A DNA stretch of 25,447 nt. Origin: JBBQNR01 sp038330145. Its GTDB lineage: Bacteria; Actinomycetota; Thermoleophilia; Solirubrobacterales; JBBDJG01. Made by a program: the position numbers and the translations under genes. Positions 1 to 6,986 of this stretch are shown here, piece after piece. The stretch spans positions 1 through 25,447 of the forward strand of contig JBBQNR010000040.1 of the NCBI GenBank assembly GCA_038330145.1, written 5' to 3'. Position 1 is the first letter of the stretch, and every line of letters starts with the position of its first letter. The notes under the pieces were generated by a model, which was not told where the DNA came from, ran no database searches, and worked only from the letters and a program-made list of their open reading frames with translations.

Positions 1-492
1 TTGGCGGCAGCTCGAGAAGAGTGAGATCCGACGCTGCCCGTGAATGCCGCCGGACCGCAGGGCGGAAGTGGACGCGCAGCGGCAGCCGAGCTCGCCTGCC
101 CAAGAACGGCGAACGAGGTGATGGTGAAGAGCAGCATCCTCCGGCGCCACGGACTGCGCATGTCTCGACCTGCCTTTCGCGACTCCAGTCCCGGCGTCGC
201 CGTTTCCTGGAATCCCACTCGGTGTCTGGGCGGAGGCCAGGTGTCGGCGCAGTCAGCCAGACGGGCTGAGGTCGGCAGGTGAACAACCGTCACATGATGC
301 ATCGACAGCAATGGCGCACACCACGCCCTCCAAACGGAGTACGCGTGGACGTCTGTTGTCCCGCGGACTCATGGTGCGCTTGCTTCGTGACGATGCAAGA
401 CAAACACCAGAGGAGATCCTCGATCGCTCGCATGAGTGATCAGGCGACCACAGGCACGTCGTAGGGCTGCTCATCAATAAGGGAGGACTCTT
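1..492. other. Region without a supported gene
   Basis: No reading frame here has a convincing ribosome site, a recognisable family or the strong GC bias at third positions seen in the genes that follow. Base composition is more mixed than in the coding parts of the window. A 42-codon frame at 311-439 is the best candidate, but it has no Shine-Dalgarno sequence and only moderate third-position GC. The last part, about 440-492, is the leader of the next gene and carries its ribosome site, GGGAGGA at 481-487. The left edge may hold the tail of a gene lying outside the window, but none can be assigned. Confidence 0.5.
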
Positions 493-1581
493 ATGTCCAA
501 CCCGACCCGTCGCAGGCGCACCACCCGTGCCGCGCTCTGCCTCGCCATGGCCTTCGTGTTCGTCGCAATCCCGGCTGCCGCGCACGCCGCCCCGGTCAAT
601 CTCGCCACCGCTGGTACCTTCGTGGTCCTCGGCGGCTCCGCCGTTACGAACACCGGTCCATCGGTGCTCAACGGCAATCTCGGAGTGGCTCCCGGAACAT
701 CGCTCACCGGCTTCGGGTCCCCCGCCGTTGTCAACGGCTCCACCAACAACAACGACGCTGTTGCCAACCAGGCGCAGGCCGACCTCACCACTGCCTACAA
801 CGTCGCGGCTGCGTCCACACCCGCGACCGACCTTTCGACCACGAACCTCGGCAACAGGACGCTGACCGCCGGGGCCTACCGGTATACGTCATCTGCGCAG
901 CTCACGGGCGCCCTGACCCTCGACGCCCAGAACAACCCCAACGCGCAGTTCGTGTTTGCAATCGGCTCGGCGCTGACCACGGCACCGGGCAGCTCGGTCG
1001 TGCTGACCAACGGCGCGTCTGCCTGCAACGTCTATTGGCAGATCGGCAGCTCGGCGACGCTTGATACCACGACTGCGTTCAAGGGCAACGTGATGGCTCT
1101 CACGGCCATCTCGCTCAACGACAGGGCCACTGTGGCCGGGCGGGTCCTCGCCCGCAACGCCGGAATCAGCCTGATCAGAAATGTCCTAGACGCCTCCGCG
1201 TGCGGAGCCGGATTGTCGTCGCCGGGGACGCCAGGCTCGGGTGCTGCGGCGCCAACGTCCTCCGTCCGCCCCGGTGCCGCGAGGCTGCGGCCTGGGTCGA
1301 TCGCGGGCGATCGTTGCAGGGCCGGGTTCCGCGCCAGAGTCTTCGGCCACCAGATCCAGCGCGTCGTCTTTACCCTGGACGGCAGGTCCATCGGCACTCG
1401 GATCAGGTCACCGTTCCGGGTCTACGTGCTAGCCGCACCCGGTGGTAGACACGTGGTCAGGGCCCGAGTCACGTTCAAGGACGACACCCGCACCCGGACG
1501 CTGACAATGCGCTACCGGGCCTGCGCCGCAGCGTCGGCCGTACTCAACCCGCGCCGCGGCCCCTCGCAGTTCACCGGTTGA
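493..1581 (+). CDS. Secreted DUF3494 ice-binding-like protein with C-terminal Ig-like domain
   Basis: A 362-residue exported protein. Residues 1-32 are a signal peptide: Arg-rich start, hydrophobic core, AHA cleavage context. Residues about 35-237 match the DUF3494 family. Typical signs are the opening VNLATAGTFVVLGGSAVTNT, the GNLGVAPGTSLTGF stretch, NAQFVFAIGSALTT and a VAGRVLARNAGISL-type end. DUF3494 members fold as a beta-solenoid; some bind ice, while many others are surface adhesins of unknown target. An Ala/Pro/Ser linker follows (about 243-265), then a basic domain (about 270-345) with the Ig-like pattern VVFTLDGRSIGTRI, probably for wall or surface attachment. The ATG at 493 has a strong ribosome site (GGGAGGA, 481-487). 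The stop overlaps the start of the transpeptidase gene, so the two are probably co-translated. Family call is confident; ice binding itself is not shown. Confidence 0.88.
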   Translation: MSNPTRRRRTTRAALCLAMAFVFVAIPAAAHAAPVNLATAGTFVVLGGSAVTNTGPSVLNGNLGVAPGTSLTGFGSPAVVNGSTNNNDAVANQAQADLTTAYNVAAASTPATDLSTTNLGNRTLTAGAYRYTSSAQLTGALTLDAQNNPNAQFVFAIGSALTTAPGSSVVLTNGASACNVYWQIGSSATLDTTTAFKGNVMALTAISLNDRATVAGRVLARNAGISLIRNVLDASACGAGLSSPGTPGSGAAAPTSSVRPGAARLRPGSIAGDRCRAGFRARVFGHQIQRVVFTLDGRSIGTRIRSPFRVYVLAAPGGRHVVRARVTFKDDTRTRTLTMRYRACAAASAVLNPRRGPSQFTG

Positions 1582-2330
1582 GCCAACCCACCGGCGCCGT
1601 ACCCCGACCCTCCGGCTTGCGCCGGGGGGTTCGGGCGTTTGGGGTGGCGATGCTGACGGCCTGCGCCGGTTCTGTGCTCGTCGCCCCGGCACCAGCCGCC
1701 GGCTCCAGAGTGGCCGCGAGCCAGCCGCTCGTGAGGCTGATGCAAAATCACGTCGCGCGAACCGCGCCAAGCGTGCGGGCACACCGGATCGAGACCGTCA
1801 CGGCTCGGCGGCCGCTCACTCGCGTGCGAACCGTCCTCCCGGTGCTCGGCCGTGCGCGCCGCGGCGGACAATCCTGGGTGCAGGTCCGGCTGCCCGGGCG
1901 GCCCAACGAACACAAGGGCTGGATCCCCGCCGACCGGACCAGGCGCACATCAACGGCGTGGCACATCGTTCTCGACCTCTCCGCCCGCCGGGTCAGCGTC
2001 TACCACCACGGCCGCGTCAAGCGCCGCTTCGGTGCCGTCGTGGGCAAGCCCTCGACGCCGACTCCACGTGGCGAGTTCTTTGTCGAAGAGGCCGTTGCGC
2101 TCTCCTCTGGACACCCCGGCGGTCCGTTCGCACTCGCGACCAGCGCGCGGTCTGCCGTGCTGCAGGAATTCGAGGGCGGCCCGGGCCAGATCGCCCTGCA
2201 CGGGACCAATAACCTCTCTGGCGCGCTCGGATCCGCAGTCTCGCACGGCTGCGTCCGGCTCAGCACACGCTCCATCACGTGGATGGCGAGGCGCATCGGC
2301 AGCGGGGTGCCGTTGACGATCAGCGGGTAA
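1578..2330 (+). CDS. Exported L,D-transpeptidase (YkuD domain)
   Basis: A 250-residue cell-wall enzyme expected to act outside the membrane, forming 3-3 peptidoglycan cross-links or attaching proteins to peptidoglycan. The N-terminus (1-45) has a twin-Arg n-region, a hydrophobic stretch and Ala-rich cleavage site. Residues about 70-125 look like an SH3-type wall-binding segment (SWVQVRLPGRPN, KGWIPAD). The YkuD domain spans about 127-249, with HGT at 208-210 and the catalytic motif SHGCVRLS at 222-229; Cys225 is the nucleophile and His208 and His223 are the usual partners. The TTG at 1578 overlaps the preceding stop (TTGA), giving a complete signal peptide. The in-frame ATG at 1650 would cut into the hydrophobic segment, so TTG is preferred. 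Coupling to the DUF3494 gene suggests the enzyme could help anchor that surface protein (inference). Confidence 0.88.
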   Translation: MSQPTGAVPRPSGLRRGVRAFGVAMLTACAGSVLVAPAPAAGSRVAASQPLVRLMQNHVARTAPSVRAHRIETVTARRPLTRVRTVLPVLGRARRGGQSWVQVRLPGRPNEHKGWIPADRTRRTSTAWHIVLDLSARRVSVYHHGRVKRRFGAVVGKPSTPTPRGEFFVEEAVALSSGHPGGPFALATSARSAVLQEFEGGPGQIALHGTNNLSGALGSAVSHGCVRLSTRSITWMARRIGSGVPLTISG

Positions 2331-2340
2331 AACTCACGCC

Positions 2341-2889
2341 ATGGAACAGGTTCTGGTGCACACGGCGATGTCGCTGGACGGCTTCATCGCAGGGGTTGAC
2401 GATGCGATGGATTGGGTGTTCGAGTACCCGCAGGTGCCGGACGAGGAAACCGAGGAGGTGATCAGGACGACGGGGGCGATACTGGCGGGCAGGCGCAGCT
2501 ACGAGGTGGGCAGGAAGGCAGAGCGTCCCGAGACGAGCGAGCCGTTCGGCGGGAGTTGGACGGGGCCGCAGTTCATCCTCACGCACGATCCGCCCGACGA
2601 CGAAGAGAATCCGACGATCACGTTCCTGTCAGGCGACATCCGTGACGCCGTCACGACGGCGCTCGAGGCCGCCGAAGGAAAGAGCCTGCTGGTGCTCGGC
2701 GCCAACGTGGCCAGGCAATGTCTCGACGCAGGGCTCGTCGACGAGATCCTGATCCAACTCCTGCCCGTCCTGCTCGGCGACGGCGTGCGGTTGTTCGGGG
2801 AACCGGGAAGCAGGCGAATCGATCTCGAGACGGTCGACGTCACACCGTTGGGGCAACCGACCAATCTCCGGTTCCGCGTCTTGAAGTAG
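2341..2889 (+). CDS. RibD C-terminal/dihydrofolate reductase-like family protein
   Basis: A 182-residue cytoplasmic protein of the RibD C-terminal domain family, NADPH-binding reductases with the dihydrofolate reductase fold. The family start is clear: a first strand followed by MSLDGFIAG (10-18). GRRSYE at 50-55 is the usual nucleotide-binding turn. LLVLGANVARQCLDAGLVDE (about 115-134) is the conserved glycine loop and helix, and IQLLPVLLGDGVRLF follows. Length is normal for stand-alone members. Most of these actinobacterial proteins have no known substrate, so a role in folate or riboflavin synthesis should not be assumed. It starts 10 bases after the transpeptidase stop without a clear ribosome site, so it may be the third gene of that transcript or leaderless. 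Confidence 0.88.
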   Translation: MEQVLVHTAMSLDGFIAGVDDAMDWVFEYPQVPDEETEEVIRTTGAILAGRRSYEVGRKAERPETSEPFGGSWTGPQFILTHDPPDDEENPTITFLSGDIRDAVTTALEAAEGKSLLVLGANVARQCLDAGLVDEILIQLLPVLLGDGVRLFGEPGSRRIDLETVDVTPLGQPTNLRFRVLK

Positions 2890-2911
2890 GCGGAATCGCG
2901 CCAAGCGGCAT

Positions 2912-3037
2912 CTATTCGAACACGGTGTGTCCCCCGATGCCGGTCGGCGGCGGATCCGGAAAGGCCGCTTCCATGCTCCATTCGCCGATCAACGCATCCA
3001 GGCTCTCTACCGCAGGACCACTGGCGTGCTGCTCCAT
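2912..3037 (-). pseudogene. Remnant of a small DUF1579-like conserved protein
   Basis: A 41-codon minus-strand frame opens with ATG at 3037 behind a good AGGAGG ribosome site and reads LDALIGEWSMEAAFPDPPP, then GGHTVFE, then TAG. This is the start of a widespread actinobacterial family in which 'L..L.G.W..E...' is followed by 'FEW..GG.FL' and about 100 more residues. The stop falls exactly where the conserved Trp (TGG) is expected, and no family-like sequence follows. The remnant ends 23 bases from the 3' end of the reductase gene, so the rest was probably deleted in a rearrangement. The family assignment is from memory of the motif and the protein is not expected to be functional. Confidence 0.5.
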
Positions 3038-3181
3038 CTCGATGAAGCCTCCTCGGAGTGATCTATCGAGTTCTCCAACCAGGACCGCGGTGCGGTCCGA
3101 AAGTCATCGTGCCAAAGGGACCCTTCGCCCTGCAGTTTCACTGGCCAGGCGACACTGAATTCCCCTAAAGTCGGCCGGGGG

Positions 3182-4966
3182 ATGCCGAACTTGGCCCGAG
3201 CAACGAGACTCATAGCGGTCATCGCCGTCGTGGCGGGTACGCTCGCGTTCGCTCCGAGTGCCGGCGCGGCCATCACCTGCCAGTACGACGCCGTCGGGAG
3301 CCAGCTCCGCGTGCAGATGGGCGCGAACAACGATTCGCTCCAGTTCCAGGCGTTAGCGACTGGAGAAATCTTGGTGCGCCAGCAGGGCCCGATCGTCACG
3401 TGCACTGGCGGCCAGGCGACAACGACGAACATCGACAGTGTCCTCGCCGTCGACAACTCTGACAATCCCGACACGCCGGCCTCCAACGACGGGAACACCA
3501 CCGTTGCAATCAACTCGCCCACCAGCTTCGGTCCGGGGGCCACGCTGGAGAATGGAAACGCTCTCTACTCGGAGATCGAGTTCACCATCCTTCCGAACGG
3601 CGGAATACACGACCGGATGCAGATCGGCGGCACGCCCGGGGACGACTACTGGGTGTTGGGCACAAGTAGCAGGATCAACTGGAATGCGGGCGTCGGGGAC
3701 CCCTCGCCCGACTCCGAGTTCTTCCTCACCCAGCAATTCGACGAGTGGTTCCTCGACGGCGGCCTTGGCAACGACCAAATCAGGGCCCGGGGTGGGCAGG
3801 GCACGGGCAACGACCCGTTCAACCAGCCCGGCTTCCTCGAGATCAATGGTGGGCCCGGAAACGACACGATCGAGGGGAGCGACTCGCCGGGCGGAGACCT
3901 GCTGAAAGGCGGCGAAGGTAACGACGACGTGAACGGCTTCGCCGGCGACGACGTCCTGATCGGCGACGACCTGAACCCGGGTGACGACCTGTTGCGCGGG
4001 GGGGCGGGAGCGGGCGACACGTACCGCCACGACCTGGCGCAGGCGGGGATGACCGTCGACCTGGGCCTGGCCGGGCCCCAGCCCACGGGCTCGGGCATGG
4101 ACACGCTCAGCGAGATCGAGGCCGTTCAGGGCACGGTGTTCGCCGACACTCTGCGGGGGGACAACGGAGCGAACCTGCTCAACGGCAGTGGTGGCGACGA
4201 CACGCTGGAGGGCCGCGGCGGCCCGGACACCCTCGAAGGCCAAAACGGCGTGGACACTGTCAGCTACGAGCAGGCCCCCGCTGGGGTGACCGCGAACCTG
4301 ACCACGGGAGTCTCCTCAGGCGGCGCGGACAACGACACGTTTCTCGAAGTCGAGAACCTCATCGGCTCTCCGTTCGACGACCGGCTCACGGGCAACCTCG
4401 CGACGAACACGATCCGCGGGCTCGGAGGCGCCGACGCGATCGACGTGCGTGACGGCAAAGCCGACACCGCCGACTGCGGGCCGGGTGTCGATACCGCCAC
4501 AGCGGACTTGGGGCTCGACATGCTGACCAACTGCGAGTTCCCTGCGACCCCCGCCTCGGGCGCCGGAGGCGCGGCCGGCGCGGGCGGGCTGCTCGCCTTC
4601 GGCGTCAATACACAGGTGACGCTCAGCCTCGTGGCGAAGCGAATCCCCACCAAGGGGCCCGTCAAGGTTCGGGTCACCAACAGGAACGGCTTCTCGGTGT
4701 CCGGCGGCCTGTCCGGTGCGACAACAAAGTCGGTATCGGTCTCGCGCAAGCGGCGGATCAAGCTCAGGGCCAAGGCCTTCACGGTCGGCGCGAATACCCG
4801 CAGAACGGTCAACCTGACGCTGCCGCGGAGGCTGGGCCGGCTGCTCGAGCGCAAGCGCAAGCTCTCGCTGCGCTTGACCGCCACGGTCAAGGATTCGGCC
4901 GGGAACACACGGACCGTCAAGAAGACGGTCGAGCCGAAGCTGAAGAAGCGCAAGCCGAGCCGCTGA
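3182..4966 (+). CDS. Secreted RTX-like calcium-binding-repeat protein
   Basis: A 594-residue exported protein. Residues 1-29 are a signal peptide ending SAGA. Residues about 30-190 form an N-terminal domain without obvious repeats. RTX-type nonapeptides (GGxGxDxux) occur in clusters: GGLGNDQI, GGPGNDTI, GGEGNDDV and GFAGDDVLIGDD at about 193-262; GGAGAGDTY near 273; NGSGGDDTLEGRGGPDTLEG at 334-353; and GLGGADAI at 413. Such repeats bind calcium and fold as a beta-roll. DCGPGVDTATAD..LDMLTNCE (431-452) carries two Cys in a pattern common to secreted proteins of this group. After a Gly/Ala linker (about 456-470) comes a Lys/Arg-rich beta domain ending KPSR. No ABC type 1 secretion genes are adjacent and the protein has its own signal peptide. 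Probable surface or matrix protein; function unknown. Confidence 0.85.
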   Translation: MPNLARATRLIAVIAVVAGTLAFAPSAGAAITCQYDAVGSQLRVQMGANNDSLQFQALATGEILVRQQGPIVTCTGGQATTTNIDSVLAVDNSDNPDTPASNDGNTTVAINSPTSFGPGATLENGNALYSEIEFTILPNGGIHDRMQIGGTPGDDYWVLGTSSRINWNAGVGDPSPDSEFFLTQQFDEWFLDGGLGNDQIRARGGQGTGNDPFNQPGFLEINGGPGNDTIEGSDSPGGDLLKGGEGNDDVNGFAGDDVLIGDDLNPGDDLLRGGAGAGDTYRHDLAQAGMTVDLGLAGPQPTGSGMDTLSEIEAVQGTVFADTLRGDNGANLLNGSGGDDTLEGRGGPDTLEGQNGVDTVSYEQAPAGVTANLTTGVSSGGADNDTFLEVENLIGSPFDDRLTGNLATNTIRGLGGADAIDVRDGKADTADCGPGVDTATADLGLDMLTNCEFPATPASGAGGAAGAGGLLAFGVNTQVTLSLVAKRIPTKGPVKVRVTNRNGFSVSGGLSGATTKSVSVSRKRRIKLRAKAFTVGANTRRTVNLTLPRRLGRLLERKRKLSLRLTATVKDSAGNTRTVKKTVEPKLKKRKPSR

Positions 4967-4981
4967 GGCTCGGCGGCGTGG

Positions 4982-5383
4982 TTATCGGGGCGAGCCGACG
5001 GCTTCGAGGGCTTCAACGGGGTTCATGTACCCCTGAATGCGAACGATGCGCCCGTCACGCAGGTCGAGAATGGTCGCCGTGTCGACCACAAGCTCTACCC
5101 CGCTGTTTCTGCCGCGCTGGTATTCGCGTTGGAGGACAACCACCCGATCACCGGCGTCGATGAGCTCCTGCGGCTCGATCCGGTGCTCATCCCATTGCTC
5201 CTCGACTCTCTCGTAGTCCCGCCTGATCTCGCTGAGGCCACGAATGACGCGGCCTTCCTCGAGGCCGCCGACGGTCCCATGTTGCTCAACGTCCGGATGG
5301 ACCAGCTTCGCCAACCCTTCCATATCCCCGCGTTCCCCGAATTCGTAGAACCGACGGACGATCTCCACGTTCTCCTTCGACAT
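4982..5383 (-). CDS. SnoaL-like/NTF2-fold protein
   Basis: A 133-residue protein of the SnoaL-like (NTF2-fold) superfamily, a cone-shaped alpha+beta barrel used by polyketide cyclases, isomerases and many uncharacterised actinobacterial proteins. It opens with MSKENVEIVRRFYEFGERGD, has LVHPDVEQHG at 26-35 and ends with the usual strand pair DTATILDLRDGRIVRI followed by the helix EALEAVG. Start at ATG 5383. It follows the next SnoaL gene by only three bases, so the two form a two-gene operon and may have arisen by duplication; they are only distantly alike. Substrate unknown. Confidence 0.85.
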   Translation of the reverse strand: MSKENVEIVRRFYEFGERGDMEGLAKLVHPDVEQHGTVGGLEEGRVIRGLSEIRRDYERVEEQWDEHRIEPQELIDAGDRVVVLQREYQRGRNSGVELVVDTATILDLRDGRIVRIQGYMNPVEALEAVGSPR

Positions 5384-5386
5384 CGC

Positions 5387-5800
5387 CTACTCCCTGAGGC
5401 CGAAAGCTTCGAGGCCCTCGTCGCGATCCAGATACACGCGGTCGAGCACGATCCTGCGGCCGCGAAACTGGTGGAAGGCGGCTGTCGAAAGCTCCAACTC
5501 GACACCACTCGCCTCTCCGCGCAGAGATGTACGAAGCAGGGCGACGGTCCACAGCCCCGACTCTCTTATGTCCTCGGCTTCGACGTGGACAGCGGCCCAG
5601 GGGCCGAAGGCGTCGTTGAACCAACTGCGCACGCCGTCGTGCCCGTGGTAGGTCGCGGGATCGGGTACGCCGACGAACTCGATGACTACGTCAGGATCGA
5701 AGAAGGCCAAGAGGGCATCGAGGTCACCGCCCTTCAGTTGGGCGAAGTGCGTGTTCACAAGCTCGTAGGCCTCACGCAGCGCTTCGACGTTCTGCGACAT
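5387..5800 (-). CDS. SnoaL-like/NTF2-fold protein
   Basis: A 137-residue SnoaL-like protein, first gene of a tandem pair. The start chosen is ATG at 5800 (MSQNVEALREAYELVNTHF), where family similarity begins. The frame is open upstream to 5947, but those 49 codons are basic, low-complexity and unlike the family. Core features are LLAFFDPDVVIEF (about 27-39), the central HDGVRSWFNDAFG helix and a final FRGRRIVLDRVYLDRDEGLEAFGL. Function is not predictable beyond a small-molecule-binding fold. Confidence 0.83.
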   Translation of the reverse strand: MSQNVEALREAYELVNTHFAQLKGGDLDALLAFFDPDVVIEFVGVPDPATYHGHDGVRSWFNDAFGPWAAVHVEAEDIRESGLWTVALLRTSLRGEASGVELELSTAAFHQFRGRRIVLDRVYLDRDEGLEAFGLRE

Positions 5801-5957
5801 CCGCGCAGTATCGCGCAGCCGTCTAGCCCGGTCCTTCCGATGAGACGGCTTTGAACCAACCTGAGGGGTCCTTACTGGAGTCGGCCTAAGCGTCTTTCTC
5901 GGACAGACCGGCTGCTTCGATGACCTGGGCCTTGCTGTTCTTGACAACCTCAGGTCG

Positions 5958-5980
5958 CGAGCTGCTTGATTAGCAGCTCG
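5958..5980. repeat. Perfect 9-bp hairpin
   Basis: CGAGCTGCT at 5958-5966 is the exact inverted complement of AGCAGCTCG at 5972-5980, with a 5-base loop (TGATT). It sits in the gap between the SnoaL pair and the tRNA-Pro unit. No T-tract follows closely on either strand, so it is not a typical intrinsic terminator. Confidence 0.7.
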
Positions 5981-5981
5981 C

Positions 5982-6006
5982 TCTGAACCAGCTTCGCTGG
6001 TTCAGA
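5982..6006. repeat. Perfect 11-bp hairpin made of tRNA T-arm-like sequence
   Basis: TCTGAACCAGC (5982-5992) pairs perfectly with GCTGGTTCAGA (5996-6006) around a 3-base loop. It begins one base after the previous hairpin. Both arms resemble the T-arm of the nearby tRNA-Pro, which reads GCTGGTTCAAATCC on the minus strand. It may be a by-product of the inverted tRNA-end copy described for 5995-6093. Confidence 0.75.
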
Positions 6007-6093
6007 TCCATTCCGGTCAACCCGATCAATCACGAAAGCCCCGCCTGTTGGCGGGGCTCAGTGTTGATCGGGGCGACTGGATTTGAACCAGCG
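5995..6093. repeat. Inverted partial copy of the tRNA-Pro 3' end and its flank
   Basis: Read on the plus strand from 5995, the sequence repeats the tRNA-Pro 3' part and its downstream flank read on the minus strand from 6093. Bases 5995-6010 match 6093-6078 at 15 of 16 positions, covering the T-arm. Bases 6021-6029 (CCCGATCAA) match 6072-6064 exactly, covering the acceptor end, discriminator base and first flanking bases. A further CAC also matches if one base is skipped. The copy carries about five extra bases in the middle. The terminator hairpin lies at the centre of symmetry, so the arms are nested. Confidence 0.7.
6037..6058 (-). terminator. Intrinsic terminator of tRNA-Pro
   Basis: A GC-rich 9-bp stem (AGCCCCGCC at 6037-6045 with GGCGGGGCT at 6050-6058, 4-base loop) lies 9 bases beyond the 3' end of tRNA-Pro. 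In the minus-strand reading direction it is followed by a short T-rich stretch (TTTCGT). Position and shape fit a Rho-independent terminator. Confidence 0.72.
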
Positions 6094-6141
6094 ACCGCTC
6101 GGCCCCCAGCCGAGTGCGCTACCAGACTGCGCTACGCCCCG
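6068..6141 (-). tRNA. tRNA-Pro (anticodon GGG)
   Basis: A 74-base tRNA on the minus strand. Acceptor stem CGGGGCG pairs with CGCCCCG, followed by discriminator A at 6068. The D-stem is GCGC/GCGC. The anticodon arm is CTCGG-CTGGGGG-CCGAG, giving anticodon GGG for proline. The T-arm is GCTGG-TTCAAAT-CCAGT with one G-U pair. No CCA is encoded. A possible -10 box lies upstream and an intrinsic terminator downstream, so it appears to be a one-gene unit. Confidence 0.96.
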
Positions 6142-6149
6142 GGGTGCTC

Positions 6150-6155
6150 AGGATA
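6150..6155 (-). promoter_or_regulatory. Possible -10 box for tRNA-Pro
   Basis: TATCCT on the minus strand, eight bases upstream of the mature tRNA-Pro 5' end, fits the TANNNT pattern and the spacing for initiation near the tRNA. No good -35 box is seen at 16-18 bases upstream. Confidence 0.4.
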
Positions 6156-6157
6156 GC

Positions 6158-6985
6158 TTGCCGGACGGGCTCGGACCACGGTCGGGACTAGCCTATGGCG
6201 CCGCGGGAGATGCACCCGTCAGGCTGCCCACCGACCGAAAGCGAGCACCCCCGCTGATCGATCTCCACTGCCACATCCTCCCCACCCTCGACGATGGCGC
6301 GATCGACCTCGAGGACAGCGTTGCGATGGCGCGCCAGGCGGAGACGGACGAGATCGAGGTGGTCTGTGCGACGCCCCACATCCGTCCCGACCACGAGGTC
6401 GCGCCGCAAGAGCTCGAGAGTCGAGTCGCAGTGGTGAACGCCGAGCTCGAGCGACAGGGCATTGCCATCCGGGTCGCGGTCGGCGGCGAGGTTGCCGAGG
6501 AAGAGGTCGAGCGGCTCGACGACGAGACGCTGCGACGCGTGTCTCTCGGGGGAGCCGGCATCTGGCTCCTGATCGAGCCGAAGGCCGGACCGCTGAGCGA
6601 CACGCTTCAGCACACCGTCGAGCAGCTGACCGAGCGGGGCTTCCAGACCGTTATCGCGCACCCGGAGCGTCATGCGGCCGGTGACTTCTTCGACCGGGTC
6701 GCCGCGCTGGTCGAAAGGCACGCGTTGATCCAGGCCACGGCCGCGCTGGTCGCCGAAGGGCCGGCCTCGGACACGCTGCTGGAGCTGGCACGCCGCGGGC
6801 TGCTGCACCTGCTTGGCTCCGACGCTCACTCCTCCCACGCCGGGCGCCCAGTCCAACTTTCGCCCGGGCTCGCCCGGCTCGGGAGCATCGACCTGTTGAA
6901 GCCGCACCTGGACTGGATCGCCAACGAGGGGCCGCGCGGGATACTCGCCGGCAAGCCCGTCGCGGCACCGTTCGCACCGGCCTGA
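6158..6985 (+). CDS. CpsB/YwqE-type PHP-domain phosphatase
   Basis: A metal-dependent phosphatase of the PHP superfamily, CpsB/CapC/YwqE branch, whose characterised members are tyrosine phosphatases regulating capsule or exopolysaccharide synthesis. The motifs run in order: IDLHCHILPTLDDGA (HxH metal ligands and the DDGA turn), ATPHIRPDHE, VGGEVAEEE, LIEPKAG, TVIAHPERH, and LGSDAHSSHAGRP. All expected His/Asp ligands are present. The start is uncertain. The open frame begins inside tRNA-Pro, which cannot be right. TTG at 6158 is the first usual start beyond the tRNA, but the 32 residues it adds are unlike the family, which normally begins directly at 'MIDLHCH'. A CTG at 6254 stands exactly there. 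The gene converges with the PfkB kinase, leaving one base between stops. No tyrosine kinase partner is in view. Confidence 0.85.
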   Translation: MPDGLGPRSGLAYGAAGDAPVRLPTDRKRAPPLIDLHCHILPTLDDGAIDLEDSVAMARQAETDEIEVVCATPHIRPDHEVAPQELESRVAVVNAELERQGIAIRVAVGGEVAEEEVERLDDETLRRVSLGGAGIWLLIEPKAGPLSDTLQHTVEQLTERGFQTVIAHPERHAAGDFFDRVAALVERHALIQATAALVAEGPASDTLLELARRGLLHLLGSDAHSSHAGRPVQLSPGLARLGSIDLLKPHLDWIANEGPRGILAGKPVAAPFAPA

Positions 6986-6986
6986 T

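Noticed and set aside
311..439. 42-codon frame starting MAHTTPSKRSTRGR
   Set aside because: No ribosome site, only moderate third-position GC and no recognised family; it could be a gene remnant but cannot be supported.
5801..5947. N-terminal extension of the SnoaL-like protein
   Set aside because: The frame is open, but the sequence is basic low-complexity without family likeness. ATG 5800 matches the family start.
5885..5950. Minus-strand fragment reading EVVKNSKAQVIEAAGLSEKDA before a stop
   Set aside because: It looks like the end of a protein, but there is no start codon, an upstream stop closes the frame, and codon bias is weak. Possibly a decayed gene end.
5958..6030. Possible plus-strand degenerate tRNA (GCTGC-TTGATTA-GCAGC would be an anticodon arm, followed by a T-arm)
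   Set aside because: There is no D-arm or acceptor stem, position 37 would be U, and the spacing between arms is wrong. An inverted copy of the tRNA-Pro end explains the T-arm better.
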